From Chromatiaceae bacterium (lineage in GTDB: Bacteria; Pseudomonadota; Gammaproteobacteria; Chromatiales; Chromatiaceae), in contig JACKML010000001.1 in NCBI GenBank assembly GCA_024235415.1, forward strand, positions 310,001 through 374,000: a stretch of DNA of 64,000 nt. Direction: 5' to 3'. Shown in pieces: positions 27,538 through 37,700 of this stretch. The notes under the pieces were generated by a model, which worked only from the letters and a program-made list of their open reading frames with translations, searched no databases and was not told the origin of the DNA. The first letter of the stretch is position 1; each line of letters opens with the position of its first letter. Made by a program: the position numbers and the translations under genes.

Positions 27538-29429
27538 TGCGTGCCGGTTCCGACATGCGGCATGTCACCGTCACGATGATGCGTGAGGATCTGCCGCGCG
27601 CCAGCCTCGTGCTGGCCGAACTCGAGACTTTCGCGCCCGACGACCGGCCACTGCTCGAATCGGAGCTGCCGGAAATACCGGGTTCCACGTTCCGTGACCG
27701 CATCCGCCGCGCCTGGGGCCACCTCGACCGCCTGGTGGCGCTGCTCGGCGACCCGCCGCATGCCGACACCGAGCCGCTGCTGGTGCTGCGTCGCGAGCAG
27801 CTTGTCGAGATCGACCAGTGGCTGGCCGACGCCTGGAAGCAATGCACACCCTGCGAAGAGGACCTGCACCAGATCGAGGACGATTACCAGGAACTGCATC
27901 ATCTCGAACAGTCGCTGCACGACTTCGCCGGCCTGGACATCGACCTGAGCCGCCTGCAGGGGGGACATGCACACCTGGACATGCGCATTGGCTCCGTGCC
28001 GTCCGACAACCTGGCGCGCCTGAGGGACGTGCTCGAGTTATCCAATCACCTGATCCTCAACGTAGCCGGAGAAGGCGAGACCCTGCGGATTCTGGTGGCC
28101 GGGCGCCGCGAGGATGCAGCGGTACTCGACAGCGTGTTGCATGCCGCGGCGTTTCAACCACTGATAATTCCCGAGAGCTTTCACGACAATCCTGAAGCGT
28201 TGCGCGAAGAACTGGGCAACCGGCGCGCCGAACTGGATCGCAAATGTGAGCAGCTGCGTGGTCAGCTGGCAAACTGGCTCGACACCAATCACCGGCAGTT
28301 TCTGCGCGCACGACAGTTGCTCGTGGCAGCGGAGCCCTATGTCAGCCTGCATGGCGCGGCACGCTCGCGTGGCACCCTGGCGGCACTGCAGGGCTGGATT
28401 CGCGCCGCCCACCTGCCCGACGTCGAGGCCAGGCTGAGTGAATCACTGAGCCTTCCGTTCGTGCTGGAATCGCGCGAACCACGTGCGGACGAGCGTCACC
28501 TGGTTCCGGTGCCGGTGCAGAACCATGGGCTGTTGAGCCCTTTCGCCGTGCTGGTGCAGCAGTACGGTGTTCCACGCTTCGGCGAATTCGATCCGACCAT
28601 CCTTTTCGCAGTCACCTTCGCCGGCATGTTCGGCATGATGTTTGGTGACATCGGACACGGGGCGATCATCCTGCTGACAGGCATCGCTCTGCACCGCAAG
28701 ATCGGCACATTCACCTATCTGTTCGTGCTCGCCGGTGCATCAGCGATGCTGTTCGGCTGGCTGTATGGCAGCATCTTCGGTGTCGAGCACTGGCTGCACC
28801 CTCTGTGGATCGCGCCGATGTCAGATCCGATCTACATGCTCACCGTCGCCCTGGCCTGGGGCGTTGCGTTTCTCACCCTGGGTTCCGTGATCGCGATCGC
28901 CAACCGCCTGCTGTCAGGCGACCAGGCGGGCGCTTTGTTCGGTCCCGGCGGGCTGTTCTCCCTGATCCTTTACCTGTCGCTGCTCGGCGGCCTGATCAAC
29001 CTTGCCCAGGGCGATGGGTTTCCCCCCGCCGCAACACTGGTGATCGTCGCAACACTGATTTTGCTGACCGGCTACCAATGGCAGTCATCGGACACACCTT
29101 ACGGCGAACGCATCTTCACCACGCTGATCGAGACCTTCGAGATCGTCAATGGCTACATAGCCAGTTCGCTGTCGTTCCTTCGCGTGGCGGCCTTCAGCCT
29201 CAATCATGTGGCCCTCTCGCTGGCCGTGTTCACACTGGCCGACAGCATGGGCACGATTGGGCACTGGGTGACGCTGGTACTGGGCAACCTGTTCATCATC
29301 GTCCTCGAAGGCGTCATCGTAGCGATCCAGACGCTTCGACTGGAGTATTACGAAGGCTTTTCCCGTTACTTTTACGGCGACGGAACACCGTTTCGGCCGC
29401 TGCGCGTTGGCCGATCTATAAACCGCTGA
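27537..29429 (+). CDS. atpI: V/A-type ATPase subunit I (membrane subunit a)
   Basis: 630-aa stator subunit that forms the ion half-channels. The N-terminal cytoplasmic half (residues about 1-350) is helical with coiled coil. The C-terminal half has seven or eight membrane helices, beginning FAVTFAGMFGMMFGDIGHGAIILLTGIAL. The essential arginine lies in AIQTLRLEYYEGFSRYFYGDG, the usual C-terminal helix motif. PVPVQNHGLLSPFAVLVQQYGVPRFGEFDPT just before the first helix is a family signature. The start (TGATG) overlaps the C stop. Confidence 0.93.
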   Translation: MRAGSDMRHVTVTMMREDLPRASLVLAELETFAPDDRPLLESELPEIPGSTFRDRIRRAWGHLDRLVALLGDPPHADTEPLLVLRREQLVEIDQWLADAWKQCTPCEEDLHQIEDDYQELHHLEQSLHDFAGLDIDLSRLQGGHAHLDMRIGSVPSDNLARLRDVLELSNHLILNVAGEGETLRILVAGRREDAAVLDSVLHAAAFQPLIIPESFHDNPEALREELGNRRAELDRKCEQLRGQLANWLDTNHRQFLRARQLLVAAEPYVSLHGAARSRGTLAALQGWIRAAHLPDVEARLSESLSLPFVLESREPRADERHLVPVPVQNHGLLSPFAVLVQQYGVPRFGEFDPTILFAVTFAGMFGMMFGDIGHGAIILLTGIALHRKIGTFTYLFVLAGASAMLFGWLYGSIFGVEHWLHPLWIAPMSDPIYMLTVALAWGVAFLTLGSVIAIANRLLSGDQAGALFGPGGLFSLILYLSLLGGLINLAQGDGFPPAATLVIVATLILLTGYQWQSSDTPYGERIFTTLIETFEIVNGYIASSLSFLRVAAFSLNHVALSLAVFTLADSMGTIGHWVTLVLGNLFIIVLEGVIVAIQTLRLEYYEGFSRYFYGDGTPFRPLRVGRSINR

Positions 29430-29442
29430 ATCAGGAGCATCC

Positions 29443-29895
29443 ATGTCCACAATCATCACCCTCATGACCATCGCACTGCTGGGCGTGATCACAGCCGGCA
29501 GCTATCTGCATTTCCGGCCACTCGCCCCCGACCGGGCAAGGCGTTGGTTCATGCCCACAGTCACGCTCAACATCGCCCTGTTCTTCGGCGCCCAACTGGT
29601 CGTCACCATCCTCGGCGTGGGCGACGCACTCGCCGCACCGGAGATGGAAAGCGCACTGGCGGCCCCCCGTGAGATCAGCATCGGCATGGGCCTGGCATTC
29701 ATCGGCATCGCCCTGCCAACGGCCTTCAGCACCATCGCCGCCGGACTCGCGGTGGGACCGATCGGCGCCGCATCACTGGCCGCAGTATCGGAAAAGCCGG
29801 AGATATTCGGCCGCACGCTGGTGTATCTGGGGCTCGCGGAAGGCATCGCGATCTACGGCCTGGTCCTGTCGATCCTGTTGCTCAACAAGGTCTGA
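29443..29895 (+). CDS. atpK: V/A-type ATPase proteolipid subunit K (rotor c subunit), four-helix form
   Basis: 150-aa membrane protein forming the rotor ring. TM3-TM4 (residues about 79-110 and 123-147) are a normal glycine-rich c hairpin with the ion-carrying glutamate E133 in GLAEGIAIYG. E133 is followed by Gly rather than Ser/Thr and has no PETQ-type motif, which suggests proton rather than sodium coupling (inference). TM1-TM2 (about 4-22 and 37-58) are not glycine-rich and carry no acidic ion site, unlike duplicated eukaryotic proteolipids and unlike two-helix Thermus c. It lies 13 bp after subunit I, with RBS AGGAG. Confidence 0.92.
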   Translation: MSTIITLMTIALLGVITAGSYLHFRPLAPDRARRWFMPTVTLNIALFFGAQLVVTILGVGDALAAPEMESALAAPREISIGMGLAFIGIALPTAFSTIAAGLAVGPIGAASLAAVSEKPEIFGRTLVYLGLAEGIAIYGLVLSILLLNKV

Positions 29896-30228
29896 GTGAC
29901 CGGCATGGAAAAGACACGTCAGTTGTTCCTCGGCGAAGGCACCCTTGCCACCGGGTTTCGTCTGGCCGGCTTCGAGGTATTCCCGGATGCCGACGCTGCG
30001 CAGCTGGACCGGATACTCGAGGAGTTGCTGGCGTCACGCACACCCGCCGTGGTCGTAGTCGATCAGGACCTGGCGGAGTCCGGCAGTCTTCGCATCGATC
30101 AGGTACGCAGTGAAGGCGGGCGCATCCTGTTGACTCAGGTCCCGCCGCTGGCGCAACCGCAGCAGATGCGCAGCTCGGTCGATGATCACATCCGGTCGCT
30201 TCTCGGGATGGACGGAGAAAACGCATGA
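29896..30228 (+). CDS. atpF: V/A-type ATPase central-stalk subunit F
   Basis: 110-aa CheY-like fold that regulates the central stalk. GEGTLATGFRLAGFEVFPDADA matches the subunit F start. It is followed by a LLASRTPAVVVVDQDLAE strand and a C-terminal helix (VDDHIRSLLGMD). GTG at 29896, directly after the K stop, has AAGG upstream; ATG at 29905 is possible. Overlaps subunit E by four bases. Confidence 0.88.
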   Translation: MTGMEKTRQLFLGEGTLATGFRLAGFEVFPDADAAQLDRILEELLASRTPAVVVVDQDLAESGSLRIDQVRSEGGRILLTQVPPLAQPQQMRSSVDDHIRSLLGMDGENA

Positions 30229-30887
30229 GTCGAGACGGAGAGAGTCAACTGGTCGCGCTCGAACGCGCCATCATGGCGCGGGCCGAAGATCTGGCTCAGG
30301 AGTTCCACGACAAGGCCAAGCGGCAGAAAGACACCATCCTGCGCGATGCCGCCGAGCGTCTGCACATGGCCGAGGAACGTGAGGTCCTGGTCGCCAAGGC
30401 GGAAGCCGAACGACATTTTCGCCGGGTCACCCAGGCCAGTGAACTCAAGCTGCAGGCGCGGCTCGATCAACTGCGCTGGGAGATGGTGCAGACGGTCCAG
30501 ACACGCCTGACTGAGCGCATGCAGAAGTTGTGTGCCGACCACACCGTGTATCGCGCCTGGCTGGTCGAGATGATCCGTCAGGCAGCTGCGCTGTTGCCTG
30601 CGGGCGATTTGACGGCCGAGGTGAATGCCGATGATCTGTCCTGGCTGAGCACCCAGTGGCAGGCGCTGGCCACCGAGGCAGCCCCGGAACGCACCATTCA
30701 CCTGGCCGAGAAAGCAACCTGGGGCAGCGGCGGCGTCAAACTGCGCACCGCCGACAACCGCGCCCAGGTCGACAACCGTTTCGAGGGCCGCATCAGCCGC
30801 CTCGAAGCGGCCATCCAGCGCTCGATCCTGCAGCAGCTGTTCCCGGCGGACATCAACGCCAGCGCACGCATCGGAGGCCCGCAATGA
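30225..30887 (+). CDS. atpE: V/A-type ATPase peripheral-stalk subunit E
   Basis: 220 aa. A long N-terminal amphipathic helix (residues about 1-100, rich in A, E, K, R: ALERAIMARAEDLAQEFHDKAKRQKDT) forms the stalk with G/H. A C-terminal alpha/beta head (WGSGGVKLRTADNRAQVDNRFEGRISRLE) binds subunit B; the VDNRFEGRI motif is diagnostic of subunit E. Overlaps F and A by ATGA junctions. Confidence 0.92.
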   Translation: MSRDGESQLVALERAIMARAEDLAQEFHDKAKRQKDTILRDAAERLHMAEEREVLVAKAEAERHFRRVTQASELKLQARLDQLRWEMVQTVQTRLTERMQKLCADHTVYRAWLVEMIRQAAALLPAGDLTAEVNADDLSWLSTQWQALATEAAPERTIHLAEKATWGSGGVKLRTADNRAQVDNRFEGRISRLEAAIQRSILQQLFPADINASARIGGPQ

Positions 30888-32680
30888 CGGAGTCGCGCAG
30901 CGGTTACATTCGCGAAATCAACGGTCCGATTCTTCGCATCCACCTGCCGGGTGGGCGCAACGGTGAACAGGTGCGCATCGGCAGCCTCGACATTGTCGGC
31001 GAAATCATTGCCCTCGAGGGCGGTGATGCGATCGTGCAGGCGTACGAATCGACCGATGGACTGCGACCCGGTGAGGCGGTGCACGGCCTGGGCCATCCGT
31101 TGACAGTCGAGCTCGGCCCCGGCCTGCTGCAAGGGATCTTTGACGGCGTCCAACGCCCGCTGCAGGAGATCGCCAGCATCGCCGGTGACAACATCCCACG
31201 CGGACTGCGCATTCATTCACTCGACCGCGAACGTGCCTGGGCATTCGTCCCGGCCGACGGCTTGGAGCCCGGCAAACACATCGCAGCGGGCGCGCGCCTG
31301 GGTACGGTGCAGGAAACCGAGACCATCGAACACCGCATCCTGGTACCGCCGACGATCAGCGGCGAACTGATCGACCTCGCACCCGCCGGCGACTACACCC
31401 TCGACAGCACGATCGCCCGGGTACGTGATGCGCAGGGCAGCGTACACAAAATGACGCTCTATCACCGTTGGCCGGTACGCCAGGCACGGCCATATGGCCG
31501 GCGTGACCATGGCGTCGAACCCCTGATCACCGGACAACGTATCCTCGATACCTTCTTCCCGCTGCTCAAGGGCGGCAAAGGGGCGGTACCGGGGCCGTTC
31601 GGAGCCGGCAAGACGATGGTGCAACAGCAGGTGGCACGCTGGTCCAATGCCGACATCGTGATCTACGTCGGTTGCGGTGAACGCGGCAACGAACTGGTCG
31701 ACGTGCTCGAGAGCTTCCCGCAGCTGCAGGACCCGCATACCGGCCGCGGCATGATGGAGCGCACGCTGCTGATAGCCAACACCTCGAACATGCCGGTAGT
31801 GGCCCGCGAGGCGTCGATCTATGTCGGCATGACCATAGCCGAATATTTCCGTGACCAGGGCTATGACGTAGTGATGCTCGCCGATTCGACCTCGCGCTGG
31901 GCCGAGGCGCTGCGCGAGGTCGCCGGGCGACTCGGTCACATGCCGGTGGAGGAAGGTTACCCCGCCTACCTCGGCAGCCGCCTCGCCGCGGTCTACGAAC
32001 GCGCGGGCCGCGTCCAGACACTGGAAGGCGAACGTGGCTCTGTCACGCTTATCGGCGCCGTCTCACCGCCGGGTGGCGATTTCTCGGAACCGGTCACCAG
32101 CCATACCAAGGAGATCATCCAGACATTCTGGGCGTTGTCCAAAGAACTGGCCGACGCCCGTCACTATCCCTCGGTCGACTGGGTCGACAGCTTCTCGCAG
32201 GACGTGGGCATCGCCGCCGGCTGGTGGGCCAAAGAGATCAGTGGCGCGTGGAACGGCCGGCGCGCGCAGGCCCTGTCGCTGCTCGCGCGCGATGCCGAGC
32301 TGTCGCGCATCGTCAACCTGGTGGGTCCGGAAGCGCTGTCCTCGGCGCAGCGCTGGGAGCTGGAGGGCGCCGCGCTGGTGAAGGAGGCGGTGCTGCAGCA
32401 GAGCGCGCTGGACGAGGCCGACACCTATTGCTCGCCACACAAACAGTTCCAACTGCTGGAACTGGTCATGCAGGTATTCGACCAGGGTAAGGAACTGATC
32501 GCGCTCGGTGCCCCGGTGCAGGAACTTGCCGAGCACCCCATTCTCGCCCGCGTCCGTCGTGCCAAATCGACATGGCGCAGTGACGAGGGCGAACAGCTGG
32601 CCGCATTCGCCAGCGAAGTCTACAAGGCATTTTCCGCATTGCGCAGCGAATACGCGTCCGGCCAGGAGGCATTGTCATGA
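30884..32680 (+). CDS. atpA: V/A-type ATPase catalytic subunit A
   Basis: 598 aa, the ATP-hydrolysing or -synthesising subunit. N-terminal beta barrel GYIREINGPILRIHL; the bulge domain with VPPTISGELIDLAPAGDYTL; Walker A GPFGAGKT (residues 237-244); CGERGNELVDVLESFPQL; the LADSTSRWAEALREVAGRLGHMPVEEGYPAYL catalytic loop; and a C-terminal helical domain. The start ATG at 30884 has GGAGG upstream and overlaps the subunit E stop. The loop reads GPFGAGKT rather than the common GPFGSGKT. The frame is open further upstream but only as a shadow of subunit E. Confidence 0.97.
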   Translation: MTESRSGYIREINGPILRIHLPGGRNGEQVRIGSLDIVGEIIALEGGDAIVQAYESTDGLRPGEAVHGLGHPLTVELGPGLLQGIFDGVQRPLQEIASIAGDNIPRGLRIHSLDRERAWAFVPADGLEPGKHIAAGARLGTVQETETIEHRILVPPTISGELIDLAPAGDYTLDSTIARVRDAQGSVHKMTLYHRWPVRQARPYGRRDHGVEPLITGQRILDTFFPLLKGGKGAVPGPFGAGKTMVQQQVARWSNADIVIYVGCGERGNELVDVLESFPQLQDPHTGRGMMERTLLIANTSNMPVVAREASIYVGMTIAEYFRDQGYDVVMLADSTSRWAEALREVAGRLGHMPVEEGYPAYLGSRLAAVYERAGRVQTLEGERGSVTLIGAVSPPGGDFSEPVTSHTKEIIQTFWALSKELADARHYPSVDWVDSFSQDVGIAAGWWAKEISGAWNGRRAQALSLLARDAELSRIVNLVGPEALSSAQRWELEGAALVKEAVLQQSALDEADTYCSPHKQFQLLELVMQVFDQGKELIALGAPVQELAEHPILARVRRAKSTWRSDEGEQLAAFASEVYKAFSALRSEYASGQEALS

Positions 32681-34065
32681 GTGAAGTCGAATACCGACGC
32701 GCCAAGGCCGCACAGGGGGGACTGCTGATCGTCGAGGGCGTCGAAGGCATCGCGTTCGGCGACCGGGTGCGCATTCGCGATCACCGTGGGCGCAAACGCA
32801 ACGGCCAGGTGATCCGGGCCGCCGAACAGGAGACCCTGATCCAGGTGTTCGAGGGCACCGACGACATCGACATGGACAATACCTGGGTGCGGTTCCTCGA
32901 CCAGCCGCTGACCCTGACAGTCAGCCCGGGCCTGCTTGGCCGGGTGTTCAACGGCATCGGCGATCCGCGCGACGGGCGCCCGCCGATTGTCGACGGCGAG
33001 GCACGCGGCATCAGCGGCTCGGCCATCAACCCGGCCGCACGCAACTATCCGCGCGAGTTCATCCAGACCGGCATCTCGACCATCGACGGCCTCAACTCGC
33101 TGGTACGCGGCCAGAAGCTGCCGATCTTTTCGGCCTCGGGACTGCCACACAACCGACTTGCCGCACAGATCGTGCGCCAGGCCCGCCTGCCCGGCGAGGC
33201 GACCAATTTCGCCATCGTGTTTGCCGCGATGGGTGTGTCATACAGCGATGCGCGGTTCTTCCGTGAGTCGTTCTCCGACTCCGGGGTACTCGGAAACGTG
33301 GTGATGTTCATCAATCACGCCGACGACCCACCGGTCGAGCGCCTCGCCCTGCCCCGGGTCGCGCTGACCGCCGCCGAGTACCTCGCCTTCGACCTCGACC
33401 GCCATGTGCTGGTGGTGATGACCGACATGACCCACTACGCGGAAGCACTGCGCGAGGTTGCGACCGCCAAGGGCGACGTACCTGCGCGCAAGGGCTATCC
33501 CGGATATCTGTATTCCGACCTGGCAGAGATCTACGAGCGCTCGGGCCGCATCCGTGATCGTCATGGCTCGGTCACCATGGTGCCGGTGGTATCGATGCCT
33601 TCTGATGACATCACCCATCCGATCCCCGACCTGACCGGCTACATCACCGAGGGACAGATCGTGCTTTCGCGCGAGCTCAACAACCAGGGCGTCTATCCCC
33701 CCGTCGACATCGCGCCATCGTTGTCCCGCTTGATGAAAGACGGTATCGGAAAGGACGACACGCGCGATGATCACCCGCGTGTGGCCAACCAGTTGTATGC
33801 GTTGTACGCCAAGGCTCAGGAGGCGCGCAACCTGGCCTCGATCATCGGCGCCGAGGAACTCTCAGCGCGCGATCAACGCTACCTGGAGTTCGCGCGCGAC
33901 TTCGACCAGCGCTTCGTCGGCCAGGGCGAGGACGAGAACCGCAGCATCATCGAGACCCTGAACCTCGCATGGGAGCTGCTGTCGCGCTTCCCGCGGGACG
34001 CACTTACACGCGTAAGCGAGACCGACCTCGCGCACTACCACCGTGCAGGAGAAACCCCGGCATGA
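32677..34065 (+). CDS. atpB: V/A-type ATPase regulatory subunit B
   Basis: 462 aa non-catalytic nucleotide-binding subunit. The P-loop is degenerate, as expected (LPIFSASGLPHNRLAAQIVRQA). FAAMGVSYSDARFFRESF, VVMTDMTHYAEALREVA, PARKGYPGYLYSDLAEIYERSGRI and SMPSDDITHPIPDLTGYITEGQI are all family signatures. Starts within the subunit A stop (ATGA) and overlaps D in the same way. Confidence 0.97.
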   Translation: MSEVEYRRAKAAQGGLLIVEGVEGIAFGDRVRIRDHRGRKRNGQVIRAAEQETLIQVFEGTDDIDMDNTWVRFLDQPLTLTVSPGLLGRVFNGIGDPRDGRPPIVDGEARGISGSAINPAARNYPREFIQTGISTIDGLNSLVRGQKLPIFSASGLPHNRLAAQIVRQARLPGEATNFAIVFAAMGVSYSDARFFRESFSDSGVLGNVVMFINHADDPPVERLALPRVALTAAEYLAFDLDRHVLVVMTDMTHYAEALREVATAKGDVPARKGYPGYLYSDLAEIYERSGRIRDRHGSVTMVPVVSMPSDDITHPIPDLTGYITEGQIVLSRELNNQGVYPPVDIAPSLSRLMKDGIGKDDTRDDHPRVANQLYALYAKAQEARNLASIIGAEELSARDQRYLEFARDFDQRFVGQGEDENRSIIETLNLAWELLSRFPRDALTRVSETDLAHYHRAGETPA

Positions 34066-34691
34066 GCCGCCTGCGCACGGCACCGACCAAGAGCGCACTC
34101 CTCAACCTGCGCAAACAGGTGAGGTTTCTCGAAGACGGGCACGCGCTGCTCGAGCGCAAGCGGGAACTGCTTACACGGTTGGTCTATCAGCACATCAAGG
34201 ACTACCAGGCACGCAAAAGCACGGCACATCAGTCGCTGCGCATCGCCTATCGCTGGCTCAGCATCGCGCAGCTGCGCATGGGCGACCGCAGCATTGCACA
34301 GGCCACGCTCGGCGCCTCGGCATCGACGCGCATGAAAGTGCTGCCACGCCGCTCACTGGGTGTGCAGTACCCGTCGGTGGAGGCCTCGGTGGTTGCCCCA
34401 CAGCCGGTCGGCCTGCTCGGTACCGACCCCAGTTTCGACGAGGCACGCCGCGCTTTTGCCGAGGCCGCGGTGCACCTGGCCGAGCTGGCGGCAGTGGAAA
34501 TGGCGCTGTACCGGTTGATCAGCGAGCAGCGCAAGGCGCAGAAAAGGGTCAATGCACTGAAATACAACATCATTCCGTCGTACAAAAAGGTGATCAAGCA
34601 GATCGCCGAGGCGCTCGAGGAAGAGGAGCGCGGGACGCTGTTCCAGATCAAGCGTCTGCGCGATGCGAACCAGGCCAACGCGGCCCGCTGA
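34062..34691 (+). CDS. atpD: V/A-type ATPase central-stalk subunit D
   Basis: 209 aa coiled-coil rotor shaft. APTKSALLNLRKQVRFLEDGHALLERKRELLTRLV at the N terminus and RVNALKYNIIPSYKKVIKQIAEALEEEERGTLFQIKRLR at the C terminus are the classic subunit D motifs. ATG at 34062 overlaps the B stop. It is the last of nine genes, so the set A, B, C, D, E, F, G/H, I, K is complete. A hairpin with a T tract follows at 34715. Confidence 0.96.
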   Translation: MSRLRTAPTKSALLNLRKQVRFLEDGHALLERKRELLTRLVYQHIKDYQARKSTAHQSLRIAYRWLSIAQLRMGDRSIAQATLGASASTRMKVLPRRSLGVQYPSVEASVVAPQPVGLLGTDPSFDEARRAFAEAAVHLAELAAVEMALYRLISEQRKAQKRVNALKYNIIPSYKKVIKQIAEALEEEERGTLFQIKRLRDANQANAAR

Positions 34692-34714
34692 TCACACGGC
34701 TGAGACACGCCATG

Positions 34715-34739
34715 GCATTGCCGCGGTCGGATGCTTTTT
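34715..34739 (+). terminator. Probable terminator after the V/A-ATPase operon
   Basis: GCAT and ATGC arms enclose an inner CCG/CGG stem and are followed by five T residues. It lies 24 bp after the subunit D stop. The stem is short and bulged. Confidence 0.5.
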
Positions 34740-34779
34740 CCCAACCTTAATTAACGGCGCCCGATGCCGCTAAGGAGGG

Positions 34780-37700
34780 ATGCGAAAATCCCTGTTCGGC
34801 ACCATGCCCCAGAGTCCTGAGCAAACAGCGCCGGCCAAGGCCGCACCGACCGACTTCGTCGAACGGCGGGTACGGCTGATGGCGTTCCTCGGCATCCTGC
34901 TGACCAGCAGCATCATCGGCGGTATCGCGACCGCGCTGTTGTACAAGTCCCATACCAACTCACTGACCAGCCAGCTGTTTTTCGCCATCGAGCTGCAGAC
35001 CGCAGCGATAGAGACCGAACTCGCGCGGCTGAACAACATCGCCACCCAGATCACCAGTCGTACCCAGATCCGTCTGCAGCTCGAACGTTTCCAGCGCCAT
35101 GAGATCAGCCGCCAGATGCTGATCGATTTCTCGGTGCCGAAACTCGCCGACGCCATCGCCTCGGACGACGACATCCTCGGCGTGACCCGCCTGTCACCCC
35201 AACTGCAACCCCTGGTGGAGGTCGGTCAGCCGATACCCGCTTCGCTGTGGCCGCAACATCCCTCCCATAGTGAGACGGCCCTGGGGATACCGCGGGATGG
35301 CCTGGTCGTGGTCTCCGCACCGATCCGCAACCGCTCCATGCAGACGGTCGGAATCGATCTCGTGATGTTCAGGGACGACCGACTGCGCAAAATCATGCAG
35401 GGCTTTTTTGACCATATCGAGACCAGCGGCAGCGTCCAGGTCGCGACCCTGCAGGACGGCATCGCGGTCCACTTCTACGACATCGGACACGACGAGCAAC
35501 CGTTGTCCCAGGAGGCGTTGAAATCCGAACTGATCGAGCAGCTACAACTTGGCCTCGACGAGGCACTGCACTATCCCGATTCACAGGCCCGCAGCGGCCT
35601 CGTCATGGCGCACCGCAAGATCGGCACGAGCGACTGGGCAATGATGTTTTATGCCGACCCTGGCGACTTCTTCGGCAGCGCACGCACGCAAGCCGCATTT
35701 GCGGCGCTCACCGTCCTCGTCCTGGCGATGCTCGGCATACTGCTGACCAACCGGGTCATTCGGCCGCTGGTTGACCATGTGGCCGCAGAGGCGCGCAGCC
35801 TGCAGCGATTGCTGCAGCAGAACGAGGAATTGCTCGACACCGTGCGGGCCAACGAGAGCAAACTGCAGGCGGTGATCGACAATGCGCCTGCAGTCATCTA
35901 CATCAAGGATCCGTCCGGCCGCTACCTGCTGGTGAACAGCAGCTACGAACGTCTGGTCGAGATGCCACGCACGCAGATCGTCGGCAAGTATGACTATCAG
36001 CTGTTTCCCGAAAGTATCGCCAAGTCGACGCGCGACACCGACCTCGAGGTGCTGGCAACCGGCAATTCGATCGCCGTCGACGAACGTGCGCCACACCGCG
36101 ACGGCATGCACGACTATCTCTCTACCAAGTTTCCGCTGTTCGACGCCAAGGGTCAGGCAAATGCGGTTTGTGGCATCTCCGCTGACATAACCGAACGCAA
36201 GCGTGTCGAACGCCGCCTGGCGCTCACACAACGCACCGTGGACAGGGCGAACGTCGGGGTGCTCTGGGCCGACCCCACCGGCCAGCTGATCTACCTCAAC
36301 GATGCCGCCACCCAGTTGCTGCAGCTCGCTGGCCACGAACTGCCACGCCTCAGCCTGGCCGACGTAGCCACGTCACTGGACGCCACCGCGTGGAAGGCGC
36401 ATTGGGAGTCGCTCAAACGACTGGGAAGCCTGCACTACGAGACACGCTTTCAGCGCAGCGACCACGAAACCTTTCCGGTCGAAGTCCATGCCAATCACCT
36501 GGCATTCGACGAGCAGGAGTTCTACATCGCGATCGTCCACGACATCTCGGAGCGGCATGAATCAGAACGCAGGCTCAGGCAATCGGCCACGGTATTTGAC
36601 TGTTCGGCCGAAGCGATCGTGATCACAAACACACAGGGTCAGGTGATCGACGTCAACCCCGCCTTCACCAGAATCCTGGGTTATACCCGCGAACAGGTCG
36701 TCGGGCGCAAACCCAGCCTGTGGAAATCTGATCTGTACGACGAGTCGTTCTACAAGTCCATGTGGGCATCGATCACCGAGACCGGCCAGTGGCGCGGTGA
36801 GATCATAAACCGCAACAGAGACGGTTCGGTCACGCCGGAACTGGTCGCGATCAACACCGTGTACAACGAGTACGGCGAACCGGCCAGCTATGTCGCGATC
36901 TACACCGACATCTCCCAGATAAAGGAATCACAGGACCAACTGGCGCACCTGGCGCACCACGACCCGCTGACCAACCTGCCAAACCGCATCCTGTTCCACG
37001 AACGCCTGCAACACGCGCTCGATCGTGCTTCGCGCCGCGATGGCAGCGTGGCAGTGATCTTCGTCGATCTCGATCATTTCAAACACGTCAATGACAGTCT
37101 CGGGCATTCCTACGGTGATCGCCTGTTGATCGAGGTGGCCCGTGTACTCTCGTCGCGACTGCGCAACGACGACACGGTGGCGAGAATCGGCGGCGACGAG
37201 TTCACGATCCTGATCGAGGAAGTTTGCGACCGCAACCGGCTGACCTCGGTCATCGAAAAAATCCTAGAGGCATTCGATCGTGAGTTCGTTCTTGGCGATT
37301 CGACGATCCGCGTGACCCCCAGCCTGGGTGTCAGTATTTCGCCCAACGACGGCACCGACGCCGAGACCCTGATGCGCAACGCCGACGCCGCCATGTACCG
37401 CGCCAAGTCTCTTGGGCGCAACACCTATGAGTTCTACACCGAGGAACTCACTGCGCTGGCCACGCGGCGTATCCATATCGACGGCGCGCTGCGCAAGGCG
37501 ATTCAGGATGCCGAATTCCACCTCGCCTACCAGCCGCAGATCGACCTGACCACAGGCCGTATCGTCGGCATGGAGGCATTATTGCGGTGGAACAGTTCGG
37601 TACTCGGCCCTATGTCACCCGATCAGTTTCTGCCTATCGCTGAAGACAGCGGGCTGATCCTGCCGCTGGGCGAGTGGATACTCTCGGAGGCCTGTCGACA

